NCBI GenBank assembly: GCA_030386875.1
Contig: CM059562.1
Span: 19,397,360 to 19,461,359, forward strand
DNA length: 64,000 nucleotides
Direction of reading: 5' to 3'
DNA from: Morinoia aosen
Lineage: Eukaryota; Arthropoda; Malacostraca; Amphipoda; Talitridae
A program made the position numbers and the translations under genes. This document shows, one piece after another, positions 1-12,296 of the stretch. Position 1 is the stretch's first letter. Every line of letters starts with the position of its first letter. Under the pieces are notes generated by a model. That model ran no database searches, had not been told where the DNA came from, and was given only the letters and a program-made list of their open reading frames with translations.

Positions 1-137
1 TTTCTTGTTCTGTGATGTCGCTTGAAAGACAACGTAGATTATTGAAATGTATTTATTGTTCTAAAAATCGAATTCTTTAGTAACATAATTTCATCAATAT
101 CGAACAGGAATCGAACAAGAATTTTGATTCGAACAGG

Positions 138-281
138 ATGGTTTGTCAATTAGTTCTCTTCGTATGGAACTTTTGTTAGACTATTAGCACGCCACGGATG
201 GTTTGTCTATTAGAACGCCTCGTATATTTTGTCCATTAATATGCCTCGTATGGTCTATCTATTTGTACACCTCATGTGGCC
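138..281. repeat. Degenerate short tandem repeat, about 26-34 bp period
   Basis: About five imperfect units of the form 'ATGGTTTGTCTATTAG...GCCTCGT' follow one another; CTCGTAT recurs at the unit ends. Units differ by substitutions and small indels. The array ends about 65 bp before a SINE. No coding or regulatory role is visible. Confidence 0.6.
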
Positions 282-344
282 ACTTGGAAAATAAACGTTT
301 TTCTTTCATTCTTTTTTTCTTTGGTGCACTGGATTTTCTTGGAA

Positions 345-605
345 GTGCTCGCGGTGGCACATCGGTTAAGGGATCGGACTTGTATGTTGGAGTCGCGGGT
401 TTGTATCCCGGCGCTGGCGCTGCGATTTCCCCCGTTGGGTATAAGGGAAAGCTCAAGCACAATACCCCACTCGACCCAGGTGTCGAAAATGGGTACCGGC
501 TTTACGGGGGAACCGTCATGGTGTCCTATATATAGTGTTAGTTATAAGACATTTGAAAAACCAATGCTTAAGATCATTGTATCAGGCTTGATTGGAAATA
601 AAGCA
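345..605 (+). mobile_element. tRNA-derived SINE, copy A
   Basis: The head carries pol III-like boxes: an A-box-like GGCACATCGGTTAAGGG near 354-370 and a B-box-like GGGTTTGTATCCC near 397-409. The body and tail (CCAGGTGTCG, GGTACCGGCTT, a run near ACATTTGAAAAACCAATG, then TCAGGCTTGATTGGAA and AATAAAGC) match a second copy at 36624-36875 on the other strand. Having two dispersed copies with the same architecture makes a SINE more likely than a true tRNA gene. The head has diverged too far to fold convincingly, and no clean target duplication was found around this copy. Confidence 0.75.
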
Positions 606-941
606 TCCCAAAGATGCCGATGTTTGTTTTGTTTGTTTGTTTGAAATAACTGTCTCATTACTTATTTTCAAGATGCATTTGAATGGAGAGTTATCAAAAT
701 TTGAATATGATGTCGATGTTTCATTTGCAGTGTTTGTGGAACCATCATTGTGATCATCAACCTGTGTGACCTTTTTTGGAGTAGAGTGTAAAGCACTCGT
801 CAATGAATTATTATTGATGCTTGCATCAATTTTCTTGGCAAGGGATTGATCATCAGTAAATGTAGCCAGACGAATCATTGATGATCTTGAGGGCTTTGGA
901 ACACCAGCAGATGATTGATAGCCCCTCACCAGAATTCCCAT
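582..941 (-). CDS. Unrecognised Ser/Asn-rich open frame, possible exon or gene fragment
   Basis: A minus-strand frame runs open from an ATG at 941 to a stop at 582. It is hydrophilic, with Ser, Thr, Asn and Asp-rich stretches (for example around 'DASINNNSLTSALHSTPKK'). The 3' end runs into a CAAA-rich stretch next to the SINE at 345-605, so the last 20 or so codons are probably not genuine. The segment upstream of 941 has no clear start context and only a weak acceptor. It could be part of a host exon, a processed-pseudogene fragment or chance. No family is recognised. Confidence 0.25.
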   Translation of the reverse strand: MGILVRGYQSSAGVPKPSRSSMIRLATFTDDQSLAKKIDASINNNSLTSALHSTPKKVTQVDDHNDGSTNTANETSTSYSNFDNSPFKCILKISNETVISNKQTKQTSASLGCFISNQA

Positions 942-947
942 CTTCAA

Positions 948-1738
948 CTATTCAATGTTATTATCAAGCGTTAATACAATATTTTAATGAAATAAAACAG
1001 GCGTTCAATAGATCGATTCAGTTATTTAAAAGAATTAAGAATCGAAAAGCTTTGTTCGAGGCATAAATTCATGATTTTTAAGGAATTTTGATTCGAACAC
1101 CTTTGTTCAGTATTTAATACTGACATGAAAAAGGAACTGAATGTCGAACATGGAATAATTATCAAGTTTTTGGCGGAAAAGAAAAAAATACAGTAACAGA
1201 ACATCATATGACAACACTACTCTCTAGTTATGACGGGAGGTTGACGGTGACCCAACAACAATTAAACCGTCGCAATTTTCCCGAGGTGCGTAGGATTTTT
1301 CGAGTGAAAAAATTCGACCAACTTGTAAGGGTTGTACAGAAAATGCGTTCGCAACCGCTGGTAGCAGTTTGAAGCTCACAGAAATGAGTTTTTATCACTA
1401 AAATAGGAGTTTTAGATGTAAGATCACTGGCACTGAGCAAGTTTGGATGCTTACTAAATTTATTACGCGCATATTTCCTAAGTTGTTCGATAATCAGTTC
1501 AGTTCGATATTCGATGAATTACCCTATAATCCTACAGCATTTCAACAATGTCAACTACTAATTTGCTACTGATAAAATTGCCAAAAAATTCATTTGCGCA
1601 ATCAGTGGCTATAATTAATTTTATTTCTTCATAAGAACATCTCTCTGGTATAATAAAATGATACTTTATTTCCATCATGGCCTGATACTTACAGCACAAT
1701 CAAGTCCCCCGATTGAAAATTGTATTATAAAAACCAAT
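948..1738. other. Intergenic, no supported feature
   Basis: AT-rich sequence with only short open frames. Nothing recognisable in either orientation up to the CACC duplication at 1739. Confidence 0.5.
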
Positions 1739-1742
1739 CACC

Positions 1743-3193
1743 TGTGGGAAAATCTCCCACATGCTCGCGAGGTGCACTCGTCAGTCGGAACCGTGGCGTG
1801 AAGTTGGGCGAGTCGCTTTGCTCCTTTCGGTTGTTTTCGGTCGTTTACAGTCAGTGGGAAGTAATTTCGGTGGAGTTTTTCAGTTTTTAGTTGGGATTTA
1901 AGGTGAGCGCTGGTCTGTTGCTGCATTGGAGTCGTCCTCCCGGTGTCAACCCTCTAATTTGTCACAATACCTAAGTATCTCTAATTTCTTGCTGCTTCTG
2001 TGTTTCAACTATTTTTATGTTTGCGTGACTGTGGCTGTTATTCAGTTTTTGCTTATTTTTGGGTTTATTTAAATCTCTTAAAGGTGTTCAGGGTTTTAAA
2101 CATTGAAATTTAAATATTGAATTGACGGCATAGTGCCGCTACTGTTAGGGATTGAGCTTTGCTCAAATCCCATTGAACTTGAATTGAACTAACGGCATCT
2201 CGCCGTACTATATTAGAGATTGAGCTTTGCTCATATCTCAGTGAACCTAAATTCTTTAACATCAGCTCCTAATACTTGGATGCGCTACCTCTCATCCTTG
2301 AGCTGTTTAATAATTTATTTCCTCTGGGCCTATGACTTTCAACCGAATTAAAACCTTGAACTATTCTTTCTGTCCTTACCTGAACACCTGCCTTTGACTG
2401 TTTTCCTCTAAATTTCCTAACATTCTTCTAAAAGTGGTATTATACTCACCAAGTGTGGCAATAAACTTGGGTGAGTTATTGCAGGCTTAATTTGTCGATA
2501 TTGATTCTGACTCATTTGGATTTGTTTGTTTTTGTTTGCTCTATTTGTTCGATATTTTGGTTGTACCATTCGTTTAACTTGGTTTTGTTTGTCTTCAGTA
2601 TGATTTCTACGTTCCGTGCCATTGACACTGGGGGCACTCCACTGGCAGTTTTCTTTCTTCAGTCCAGCGTCTCGTCTTCCTCACCTCTAACGTGCGACTT
2701 CACCTAGGCCTTGCGGGTGCGTGTAGGTGTGTCGTCAACATTGATATTCTGAAATTGTTTTCTGACAATGGTACTTTTGAGTCTGGTCTTGTTCTTTTGT
2801 ACCTAATCTGAACTTACCTTGTTGTTGTTTCGCTTCAGGTCGGCATGTGGCCTCTTACTCTGGCTTCACGCTCTGGCGGCAACGTTTCTGTTAAAGCACA
2901 CCTTGCTCTGCCCTGCTGAGATGCCGCTCGGTTGTTGTTTCCGTGCCTTGACGCTGCGAAGCATCCTTCCTACTGTCTTAGAGCAACTGTCGCACACTAT
3001 TGAACTTTGAAACTTGAAACTTGAAACTTAAAACTACTTATGAACAGATGTGTTCACCTCTGAAGGCCTAAAGGTATAAACTACCTTGTGCGGCTCCTTA
3101 ATAAAATATTAAAAACTTGTACGACTTTGTTCCTTGTCGATTATTAATGAAAACAAAACTGAAAATGAAAATGAAGTTGTGGAATTTCCCACA
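1743..3193 (+). mobile_element. Solo LTR, 1451 bp, of a Ty3/gypsy-type element
   Basis: The segment begins TGTGGGA and ends TCCCACA, a perfect short terminal inverted repeat of the TG...CA type. It is bracketed by the 4-bp direct repeat CACC (1739-1742 and 3194-3197), the target duplication expected for a gypsy-class integrase. A polyadenylation signal AATAAA lies at 3100-3105 near the right end, which gives the plus orientation. No gag/pol sequence and no second LTR lie nearby, so this is best read as what remains after LTR-LTR recombination. The open frames inside (for example 2471-2707 and 2819-3010) are GTG/TTG-started and unrelated to known proteins. The family is not identified. Confidence 0.75.
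2124..2245 (+). repeat. Two direct hairpin-bearing units inside the solo LTR
   Basis: Two units of about 55 bp (2124-2178 and 2191-2245) share the order ACGGCAT..GCCG, then GATTGAGCTTTGCTCA, then AGTGAAC or ATTGAAC. Each contains two small inverted repeats (CGGCAT..GCCG and TTGAGCTTTGCTCAA-like). This resembles the enhancer-like repeats often found in U3 regions; that role is inference. Confidence 0.55.
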
Positions 3194-3197
3194 CACC

Positions 3198-5387
3198 AAG
3201 GACAAATGTAAAATATTTTGTAAACTTAAAACTTGTAACATAAAAAAAAATTAATAAACTGTCATTTCAAAAGCTGTTGACACAATTAGGTGGTGCAAAA
3301 TCTTTAGCTATACCTTCAGTCATTTACATATTTGTTTAGAATTTGAATATTTTTGCTCATGAAAAAGCATTGGGAAACCAAGTTTCTCATTAAATATCTA
3401 GGAAGTGCTTCCTATGACTTGTTACATAGGTTCCAGAAACTTTTAACTGCGTTTGCATGTGGATCAAAAAGTACAAATTATATTTGGTCATGTCTGCACG
3501 AATATATATTTTTTGAATTTCTACCATTTCAACCCTATAGGTGTGAGTAAAAAATATCTACTTCAAACAATTACACCCTCAACATTATTCCATGATGTCG
3601 TAAGAACCAAGTTTATATATCAATATTCGTAGAGGTGTCAAAAGCGTTTCACCTTACTGTGTTCATCTTTATATTTCACTCATTACATTCATTTATAAAC
3701 ATCAAGTTAAGTATTACTTTCTAAGGTAATAATTTGTTCAGGTTTTCCTCAGAGTCTCTTGTATGAGCATGGGCTGCTATGACACACATATTTGTTTATG
3801 AACAACTAAGAACCTTTATTTTAAGTCAATTCGAAAAGCAATGTAATTCATCTTTGTATTAACTTATCGGATATTATGACTTCTCTTATCATATTGATAT
3901 CGTATAATGCCATTGTTATCCTCCTGTTGCAATTTCTTGTTTCTGACGCTTGTGAGTATATTATAACACATATCATCTAGGTAGTTAATTTCACGAATTT
4001 CTGCAATTATGTTGTAAATGTTTTGGTTAACCTTGCACAACAACAGTCGTGGGGTAGCTATTTTGCCAGCAACATTTGTGTAGGAAACATCATAAATTTG
4101 GGTTGCAAAATGTTTTACTTTCTTTCAGTTCGTTATTTAGCATTCTAGTTGATGCGTAAGAGCAAAAAGATTGTTGCGAATTTCGACCTCATAGTCGTAG
4201 ACGCATATATATTTAAATCCGCCCGTTTACTTTCATCATTAATCCCTGATGTCGCAAGTTTCTAACCTCGTATTTCGATGTAAGTACGCACTCATGGGAG
4301 CGTTTTCATCAATGCGTCATAAGTATTATGTTGTTTTTTGGTTTTATTACTTGTATTTACATGCATTATCAAATTTAGACTAACTTAACGAAGAGGATAA
4401 TCTTTTCATGCTTTTCTCATAATCCTTTGTTTCAACGTTTGGCATATTTATTACGAGACATGAGTGTATATCAACTAAGGATCTTAACGGTAATCCATTT
4501 TAAAAACCAGTGTTATATAATTCATCAATCAACTTTATTGAAAATTTGATGCAGCGAATTTTTATTGGTAAATAGTGTCAGTTATTTTTTTTTAAATTTC
4601 ATAAGGTGCCTCAAACTCTGATTCGTCATTTCCTCCTTGTAGCTGCGTTTTCGAGAGCATTCGCTTTAAAAGGTTTGTATATTTATCTTATCCTAGATTA
4701 TCCCTGCCATTCTGAGGCTGTCAATGTAGAAGAACTTGTTATTTCATTTATTTTTGTTAAGGCTTCAGGAAATACATTTTTTCTGGATTCTTTATCTCCA
4801 AAATTACTTGATGTTGAAACAGCCGAGCATTGAGTGAAAGATTTTTCCAACAATCAGGTATGGGTAATATCTGCCTATAATTTCAAATTTTGGCGTTTCA
4901 AAAATATAAGGATGTCGCGGTTGTGTTCAACGTTTGTCTCAGTACTTTGTTTCTAATTAGCTTACTTTTCTTGGGTCTTCTATTGTTTTCACTGTAATTT
5001 ATTCGCTAAAAATTTTGCATGATGAATTTTTTTTATCATAACAGCTCGATTATTTTCTTACTTTTTTACTTCTGACTACCCCGCACTTTAATTGATGAAA
5101 TAATTACTAATATTCATCGGCTACCTTTTCCGTAATTTGATTTGTATTATCCTTGGATCTGATTTGATATTTGTTTTAAATTTGCGCGGAGCATTAAATC
5201 GTAGTTATGTAGCAGGCAAAGACTACTGTACATTAAAAACCTTCTTCATTAATACTCTTATACGTAAAGGATATTATCACATTGAAATGAATATATGACA
5301 CAGCTATTATATGACAACTATGAATACAAACAATGAATATGAAACAACTATTTATTGTACAGTTAGGCGAACTGTTCGTGAATATGC
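3198..5387. other. Intergenic or intronic, no supported feature
   Basis: AT-rich sequence with scattered frames under 80 codons (for example 4606-4833) that lack an ATG start and match nothing I recognise. It could be intron of the minus-strand gene whose first exon lies at 5531-5786, since the splice donor there points into this region. Confidence 0.4.
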
Positions 5388-5530
5388 TTAAATTAATTTT
5401 AATCGTTGTAAGGCTTTCAATGAAACGGCTACCAACCTGTCATTAGCAGACATAGTGTAAATGATTTGAGAACTATATTTGCGTTCACACTTTCTAAAAA
5501 CGTACCTCTGAAGGTACTTTCGACACTTAC

Positions 5531-5786
5531 CATCACTTAGAACGGCATGCAGGCAGCGTCTCAGCAAGCACAAAGCCGAACACTGGACACGGCTGAGTTG
5601 GTACCTCTCCGTTGCGTTTATGAAGCAGTTGCCGCCCTCGTGCGCGTTATTTGCAATGGAACGCAGTTGCATAACTGAGTAGTTTTCAGGGCAGGTCAAC
5701 CGAGCGCAAAACCAATGCGCGGACGCAAGAATACACGATTTTGAGAGGAGAATCACTAGGAACATTTTTGTTGATATCATTTTCAT
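5531..5786 (-). CDS. First coding exon of a probable secreted cysteine-rich protein
   Basis: The ATG at 5786 sits in a good context (CACAAATGAAA). It opens a typical signal peptide: a Lys-flanked start, then a hydrophobic core around MFLVILLSKSCILASA, with likely cleavage near residues 23-24. The next 60 or so residues hold six cysteines, including a C-x3-C-x4-C run near residues 69-78, and Asn-X-Ser/Thr sites. The frame is open to 5388, but a strong splice donor (G|GTAAGT) is at 5531/5530, so I end the exon there at 85 codons plus one base. The cysteine spacing loosely recalls PAN/apple-type domains of arthropod secreted proteins; that is a weak inference. Downstream exons were not identified and may lie beyond the left edge. 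Alternatives are an unspliced 132-residue protein or chance. Confidence 0.5.
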
Positions 5787-8700
5787 TTGTGCTAGAATTC
5801 GCTGTAGAGATCGTGAAAAATACGGAACAATTACTGAAAGTTAATTTAACAGGAGTAGAAAAATTATTAAAACGACGAAATTCACATGATATTTGTAAAT
5901 GGTTACAAGAAGTTAGTTCAAAGAAAAGTTTTAAAATTTGGGTGTATTAAGATTGAACACGGGCGTCGAAGACAAGGAGGAATTGAGCGCGGGGAAAATG
6001 CGCGCTGGTAAACTCACAATTCAGCTTATTTCATTCAATTACAAACGGAAGAGAAAATTTTGCCATTTCGTAACTTTCTACTTAGCTTGATATTGTTAAC
6101 TTCTCACAACCTATCCGCTGATTCAGCACGATGAAATAGGCAAAAGCGATGCACAATCTTTAAAGAGACAATTCGATACCATGAAGTGGGACCGGTTGAA
6201 AATGATGGAGATGTTCGAAGTCTTTGTGATTAGAAACACATCGTTATGAAACTTTCATACTTGATTAGAGTAACTTCGGAGTTTACGCTCATGTGAGAAC
6301 GTAATAAAAAGTTAAGGGTGAGCTACCTTCACTGTCAGGCAGATGTATATGTAGGATGAAGTGAAGTTGTACGAAAGCAACCAGATAAATTTTCATTAAA
6401 TAAAAGTCGCTACATACTTCGACACAAATAACCGCAATTCATTAACTCTTAAGAAATGATCCTGATTATAATTATCAAACGAGTAATATTTGAACTGAAA
6501 TCGAAGATAATCTATGATCAGCTGGACGACTGTGATAAGTGACACGTATCACTTTTCAGTTACAAGATAGTCACATGAGCTCAGTAGCAAAAAAATATTT
6601 TACACAAAATGTGCACCAATAATGAATTTAATCCAAAAATTTTTACGAGGAAAATTTCAATCTTCTCTCTGTTCAAAGCTCAAACTGTGGGAAGTATACC
6701 CATATGAAACCGTGTCTTTGTGTTTGTCGTCTCGAAGTAAATCCGCAATACAATAAGTCAGACCCGCTCGCTAAGTACAAAGAGATGAGTGTCCTTTCAC
6801 CGGGGAAGCATTTTAAATCGAACTCGTATTCATAAGTGAAAACCACAATTGTGCAAAGATGAAACAGGGGCATAAAATTTAAAATATCAATAAAGACTCA
6901 ATTATGTAAACTAATCATAAGCTGCATTGAATAATCACAAATCGAAATTAATAATTTTCATCTATGTAATAGAATACTCAGTGGCCTCAAAACCAAAGTA
7001 TTGACAATGCTTCCCATATCTACAGGGCTGTGCTTAAAAATGGACATTCGGCAATAATGTCACTCTATTGGTCATCAGTTGTGAATTGAATTTAGTGGAG
7101 AAGAATACGACCCCGTACAATTTCCTTTAGGAATTCCGTGATATTCAGTGCGCGAGACCATGAATGCCATAAAGGGTTTGTGAAGGCAAGCAAAGTTTTA
7201 ATTGGTAAAGGTTTAACATTTCATGTTTTAATATTTATTTATGAATAAATAAGTAAATCATTGTTTCAATGAAGAACGGTGTAGCCTTTAAGTTTAGAAG
7301 AACGGAATTGTAGCCGACGCCAATGTCAAGGTCATGATATCGAGTTCAGAGCGATTTCCCGTTTATTAGTGGAATTGAGTCAGGTTTTTATTTCCTATCA
7401 ATGATTCTTGAGGGTCTCGTGTGGTACAGGATTAATATGAATAAGCAAATTGAGTGAACCAACTTTACGTTAAGTGACTCTTAAGCCCCACTGGCAAATT
7501 GAAACCCTGACTCTGCGGAGTGTAAAAAGTGCAGGAACACAAAATTTGCCACGTTTAAAATGCCTTTAGATCTCATGGCCGAGCGGAGCAGAGCAGAGCA
7601 GAGCAGAACGAAGTCAGATGAAAACTTCGCTAGTAGCTGAGATTGCGGAATTTTTTAATCACTTCCAATTTAAACAATAAAACGAGAAGAGACAATGACT
7701 ACATATGCATCGATTTAAAATGATTCTTTTCCTTTAAAAAATAAGTTTTTATAATTGAAAAAAGAAGTTTTTTAAAATGGATTACTTTTCGTTGGCATCA
7801 CTGTGATTGTTTTTCTTCTCCACATAGCTCAAATACTGATAAAAAATAACCAGGGCCAAAAAGACGTTGCTATAAAATAAGCTTTGATCTAATTCAACAG
7901 CCTGGGGGTTTGAATTTAAACTCATTAAAAAATTGGACAATCAAAATTTATAAAGCCTTTGCACCAAGGTATGCCCAGGAGGACGACGGCAACTGCTTAG
8001 TTTCACAACTCTGGCAGACCAGCTCTTATATCCTGACAGCCTAGCAACCGACTTTGACCAATTATTGCAAACATGGACCTAGCGACGTACTCGTACGTAC
8101 GATGATGCCTATCGCCGAGAGTGACCGTGCTACTCTAGTATTTGAAAGTAGTTGTTTTCTCTGTATTATGGTGCTGTTGAGCGTTTTTGGAGAATAACTC
8201 AAGACTTACAAGTCGCTCACTGTTTCGTTAATCGTCACTCTTTGGTAGTAAAACTAAATCTTCAAGTCTAACGAAAATTTCTTGATTGAAAAGATGAACT
8301 TTCAAAGTATTTAAATAATAAAGTTCTTAATACCCCCGTATCTTGAAACTGCTCTGTGAAGAACAGGGTGCGAACTTGCAGTTTGCCATTTCACACGAAA
8401 GACCGTTTGCTTTCACCAATCAATCATTACCTCTCTTGTTTGAAATGAAAGTAGAAAATGCGCTGAAAAAATTACTATTTTACGTCGACTGATAGAAAGA
8501 GGTAATTTATCAAATTTTCCATCAATGAAGAAATGGTCAATCATGTGTCTAAAATTCCAGCTGTGAGTGAAGACATAGTAACTCATCGGAAATTCTTTCA
8601 AAATCGTTTGATGGATAGTTCGCTACTAGGGAGGGGTAGTTTTGGGAAAAGTGGATTGCGAATCTATGTCCAATTTAAATTTAAAGGTCATGAGACTAGG

Positions 8701-10200
8701 ATAATATGTCGGATTATGACTAACTGATGGGAAATCTTATTGATTTACGCACTAATCGCGCTTTTGGAATAAAATTTTAAGGGAAGACTTCGAAGAATTG
8801 TAGATATTCAGCAATTATTATCATTCTATAACTGTAGCAAAAAGTTTGTATCCTCACCTCATTTTCGACAGTATACGTGAGCCTGGATGTATTTCCTTCT
8901 CTTAAAATAAGATAAAATTTAGTAATCTTCTGAAACCATGTACAGAAATACGGACATCCGTCACAACGTAGAACTACGTTTTGACAAAATCATGGCCAAG
9001 AGACAGGAACTGAACAATCATTATTTATAATTAAAGCATTTTCAATCCTAGATTTTATCATTTGTTTGAAAGCATTTAAGTTTTTAAAATAGTTCAATTT
9101 CGTTGCACTTACTGTGAATGAGACGCTTAACTTTTACGTGTGGGTTTCTAGGAGTTAAATTTCTCAAGCGCACACCATATATCTTCCTGACATTATAAAA
9201 ATCATCAGTAAAACTTAGTAGCCTTAGTTCAATTTCTGTCATTATTAGAAGCGTTATTGTTATAAGGAGTAAAGGAACATGCTACGAATTTTTAAGGGTT
9301 GCTAGGCGTAGAGAAGGAAGCAAACTATTGATCTAACAGGAAGAGTTTGTTTGAGTTTGTAGTGGTGGTAACGACATTATTGTTGTAACCAGAAAATAGT
9401 TGATATGTTCTATGCCGAAATAATTAACAACCATTTCATTGTTTTATCAAAAATCCCATTTTCCCTTCTTCAGTGAAGAGAAAGAACAAGTACCCTTCAA
9501 CCATCACAGTATCAGCCTTACATCTGCCATCAACAAAACGAAGGAAAGACCGAAGTCCAAATAACAAAACATGCCCAGACTCAAGATATTATTGCAGAAA
9601 TTTCTCACTTATTTCAAGAAAAAGCAGGTGTCGAAAAACCTCCCTTTTGTGAAGATGCCAAGCGAATATACCAAAGAACAGAAGGGAAAGACATAATATA
9701 TCTCGACGTTCGGAAAACCGTTAGTAAAGTTTGCCAGGATGACCAGATGGTTTGTCAGGTGGAAGTTCATGGAATTCGGCGAACTTAGTGTCGACGATCA
9801 TGAAATTCCAGAAACGCACATGGAGACAATGAGTATAACGATGCACGGGCAATCAATTTATCGAATGGTGGAGCCATTATCAATGTAACGTACTCAGGAC
9901 AATTGCCATGAAACTATTGTAAACAAAGGGCTACAACACTCAGTATTTTCCTAATCTAATCAATGCTTCAATCAACGTGACGACATGCTTCAAGATTGCA
10001 TTAATATTTTAAGTGGGACGTGACTCACTGGTGGTCACTTAGAAAATTTTCATAATGCTGCTGACCAACCAGTAGTCACAAACTCAATTTTCATAAACAC
10101 TTGATCATACTTAAATGAAGGCACGATACAGATAATGGATGCTATTTTCAAAATTGTTCACCACAGCTGACCATAAATTTGAGTTGAATATTGAACATCA
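5787..10200. other. Intergenic, no supported gene
   Basis: Contains only short frames. A pentanucleotide run lies at 7581-7606. A very good 3' splice-acceptor-like tract (pyrimidines then CAG at 9471-9473) is followed by about 58 basic open codons, but no donor or homology was found, so no exon is called. Confidence 0.45.
7581..7606. repeat. (GAGCA)n microsatellite, about 5 units
   Basis: Tandem GAGCA/GAGCG units directly visible. Confidence 0.85.
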
Positions 10201-10299
10201 GTTTAACCCAGTGGTTCTCAACCTGGAGGGCGTGAGCGGATTCCAGGGGGGCCCGAGCCTCCGCAGGAAACTTTGATTTTTCCCGGTTATGCTTTCGAC

Positions 10300-10623
10300 A
10301 AAAGAGAGTCTTGTGACTCTCTTGACTACAGCAAAGGAAGACTTCAATGATTTAGATTTGGAGTTGTTCTGGGTCAAATTCCATCCAGTTTACCCTTTGA
10401 TCGCACTATAGGCTCTTCAGGTTTGAAATGTGTGATGTTTGAATTCACACATTTATGTGAAACTGCATTTTCTGCACTCGTAGCCATCAAAACTAAATAC
10501 AGAAATCGTTTGAGCGTCGAAGGAGATTTGCGTTGCGCACTTTCTAGCAATCAGTCTTATATTCAAAATTTAGTGTCAACGAGACTGCCGAAAGTACCTC
10601 TGATTCATTTTTTTCGCATCTAA
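10300..10623 (+). pseudogene. hAT transposase C-terminal fragment
   Basis: The frame at 10423-10623 contains the conserved core of the hAT dimerisation region (CETAFSALVAIKTKYRNRL followed by a DLR-ALSS motif), as in ZBED/FAM200-like and Buster transposases. Just upstream (10300-10422) another frame reads as the preceding segment (LTTAKEDFNDLDLE and similar) but is broken by TAG and a frameshift. There is no BED finger and no catalytic RNase-H-like core. It is plainly a remnant and belongs to the surrounding hAT termini. Confidence 0.75.
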
Positions 10624-11103
10624 TTGCAATGAAGCAGCATCAGATATGTGAATGATGTAACTGGCTCCCATTAAATGAATCAGAATCAATAGGCTAAATA
10701 AAATCAATTTTTTGTTTCTGCCTTAACATACATTTCCGCAGTTCAATTATTAGTACTACTTAAATTTTCGGTGTATCAAAGACTTCGAGCTCTGGATTGG
10801 GGTAAAGTTACGGTTCAGCTAGCATTTATTAAACAGACTAGCAAAACATACTAGACAAAAATTACTAATATTATAGAAAATTAAACGAACGACAAATAAC
10901 ATAGGACGAGAGTATTTAGCCAAACGTTATGATCATTTTTATTATCTTTTGCAATTTAAGTATCTTTATTGCATTACCTCCTGGAGACATTTGAAAGTTT
11001 CTGGAAACTCTTAGTAGTAGATTTGAAGTCAAACAAGTATGATCAGTGTAACCATTTACATTCAAGCTTTCCATGATAGCGGACCTCAACGACAACAATA
11101 ACG

Positions 11104-12296
11104 AAAATCAAAGAAGTTCCAGAAGCAATTCGAAAGCAAATAGTAGGACTTCGTAATGAAGGATTAAGCTACAGAGAAATCGCTGAACTTGTTCAACTTC
11201 CATACTCAAATTTTGGAGCTATTGTTCGGAAGTGTCAAACGACGGGTGCAATCTCTAATTGGCCAAGAGGCAGAGCTCCTCGCAAGGCCAAGGATCGCTG
11301 TCGAAAGTATATGCTTCGGGAAGTGACTAATGAACCCATGACAACTCATACAGATCTGCAACAAGAACTTAACACGTTAGTTGCGATATGTTAAACCGAA
11401 GTTCAATATTCAACTTGAATTTAAAGTCAAAAGTGATAAGCAAATTTGTAAATATCAAACATTAACTGGGCCTGTTAAATACCACTAATTTAGAAAGGTT
11501 GTTAGAATTTTTCAAAACGACCCATCGATGGGTCGTTTCGCAGCAGGAAAAACCTAAGCACGACCCACCGGTGGGTCGTGTCGCAGTCAACGTGTTAAGG
11601 TTCATGGAGTTGGTGTCAGTATAAAACTATCGGTAGAGAATTGCACTGGAGTGGTCTACGGACCTTGAAGTTTGCCAAAGACCATCTTGACAAAAGTTAT
11701 GAGTTTTGGAACGGGTTGTGTGGACCGACGACAGTAAAATTAAACTCTTCGGCCGAAACGACTCTAGTCATGTTGGGAGGAGACCAGGAACTGCCGATGA
11801 TTCTAAGAACACCCTCCCTAGCTACTATCAAGCATAGAGGAAGCAATATCATGGTTTTGGGCTGCTCCACTTCTCAGGGTGTAGGGGAACTCCACATCAG
11901 TGATTGCAAAATTGATAGTTCCATGCTCCGACAAATACTGGAATATAAGCTGATTCCAAATCCAAGAAAATTCTTCGGCCGGCGCAAATGGATCTTCCAG
12001 CAAGACAATGACCCAAAGCATACGGCCAAGTTAACAAAAGAATGGTCTGCTATTAAGAAAATAAGTGTTATCCTATGGCCCAGTCAGTCTCCTGACTTCA
12101 ATTCCATAAAAAATTTGTAGAAAATACTGAAATCACCAGCGCAGAAAAGGAGCCCCAAAAATCTTGCAGATTAAAGACAATCTGTGATGAAGAATTGAAC
12201 AAGATTACACCAAAAGAGTGTCAAAAACTATTTTCAAACTACAACCGCTGTCTCCATGCTTTAATTGCAAACAAGGGTCATGCAAATGAATATTAG
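11104..12296 (+). pseudogene. Tc1-family transposase pseudogene
   Basis: The N-terminal part (11104-11368) encodes the paired-type helix-turn-helix (LNEGLSYREIAELVQLPYS-like), then the second HTH start. A MITE then interrupts it. The C-terminal part (open 11641-12120) carries the DDE_3 catalytic region with QQDNDPKHTAK and WPSQSPDFNS. The third catalytic residue, normally Glu 34 residues after the second Asp in NP-I-E-NL, is Lys here (SIKNL). A stop follows at once, and the tail is recognisable to TAG at 12294-12296. Removing the MITE and one TTAA restores continuity between the two parts, which supports secondary insertion. There is also a frameshift near 11640. It is inactive. Confidence 0.82.
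11373..11594. mobile_element. piggyBac-like MITE, 222 bp, TTAA target duplication
   Basis: Flanked on both sides by TTAA (11369-11372 and 11595-11598). The ends are imperfect inverted repeats: CACGTTAGTTGCGA on the left and, reverse-complemented, CACGTTGACTGCGA on the right. Near the right end are two internal palindromes, GACCCATCGATGGGTC and CACGACCCACCGGTGGGTCGTG (22 nt, stem around ACCGGT). It has no coding capacity. TTAA duplication is characteristic of piggyBac-superfamily transposition; the source element is not in the window. Confidence 0.8.

Noticed and set aside
354..420. tRNA gene candidate
   Set aside because: The head is part of a SINE with a shared non-tRNA body at 36.6-36.9 kb, and it does not fold convincingly.
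2471..3010. Two plus-strand frames of 78 and 63 codons
   Set aside because: Both lie inside the solo LTR, start with non-ATG codons and resemble no protein.
9471..9660. Excellent splice-acceptor-like tract followed by 58 basic open codons
   Set aside because: No donor, no homology and no neighbouring exon; acceptor-like tracts are common in AT-rich DNA.
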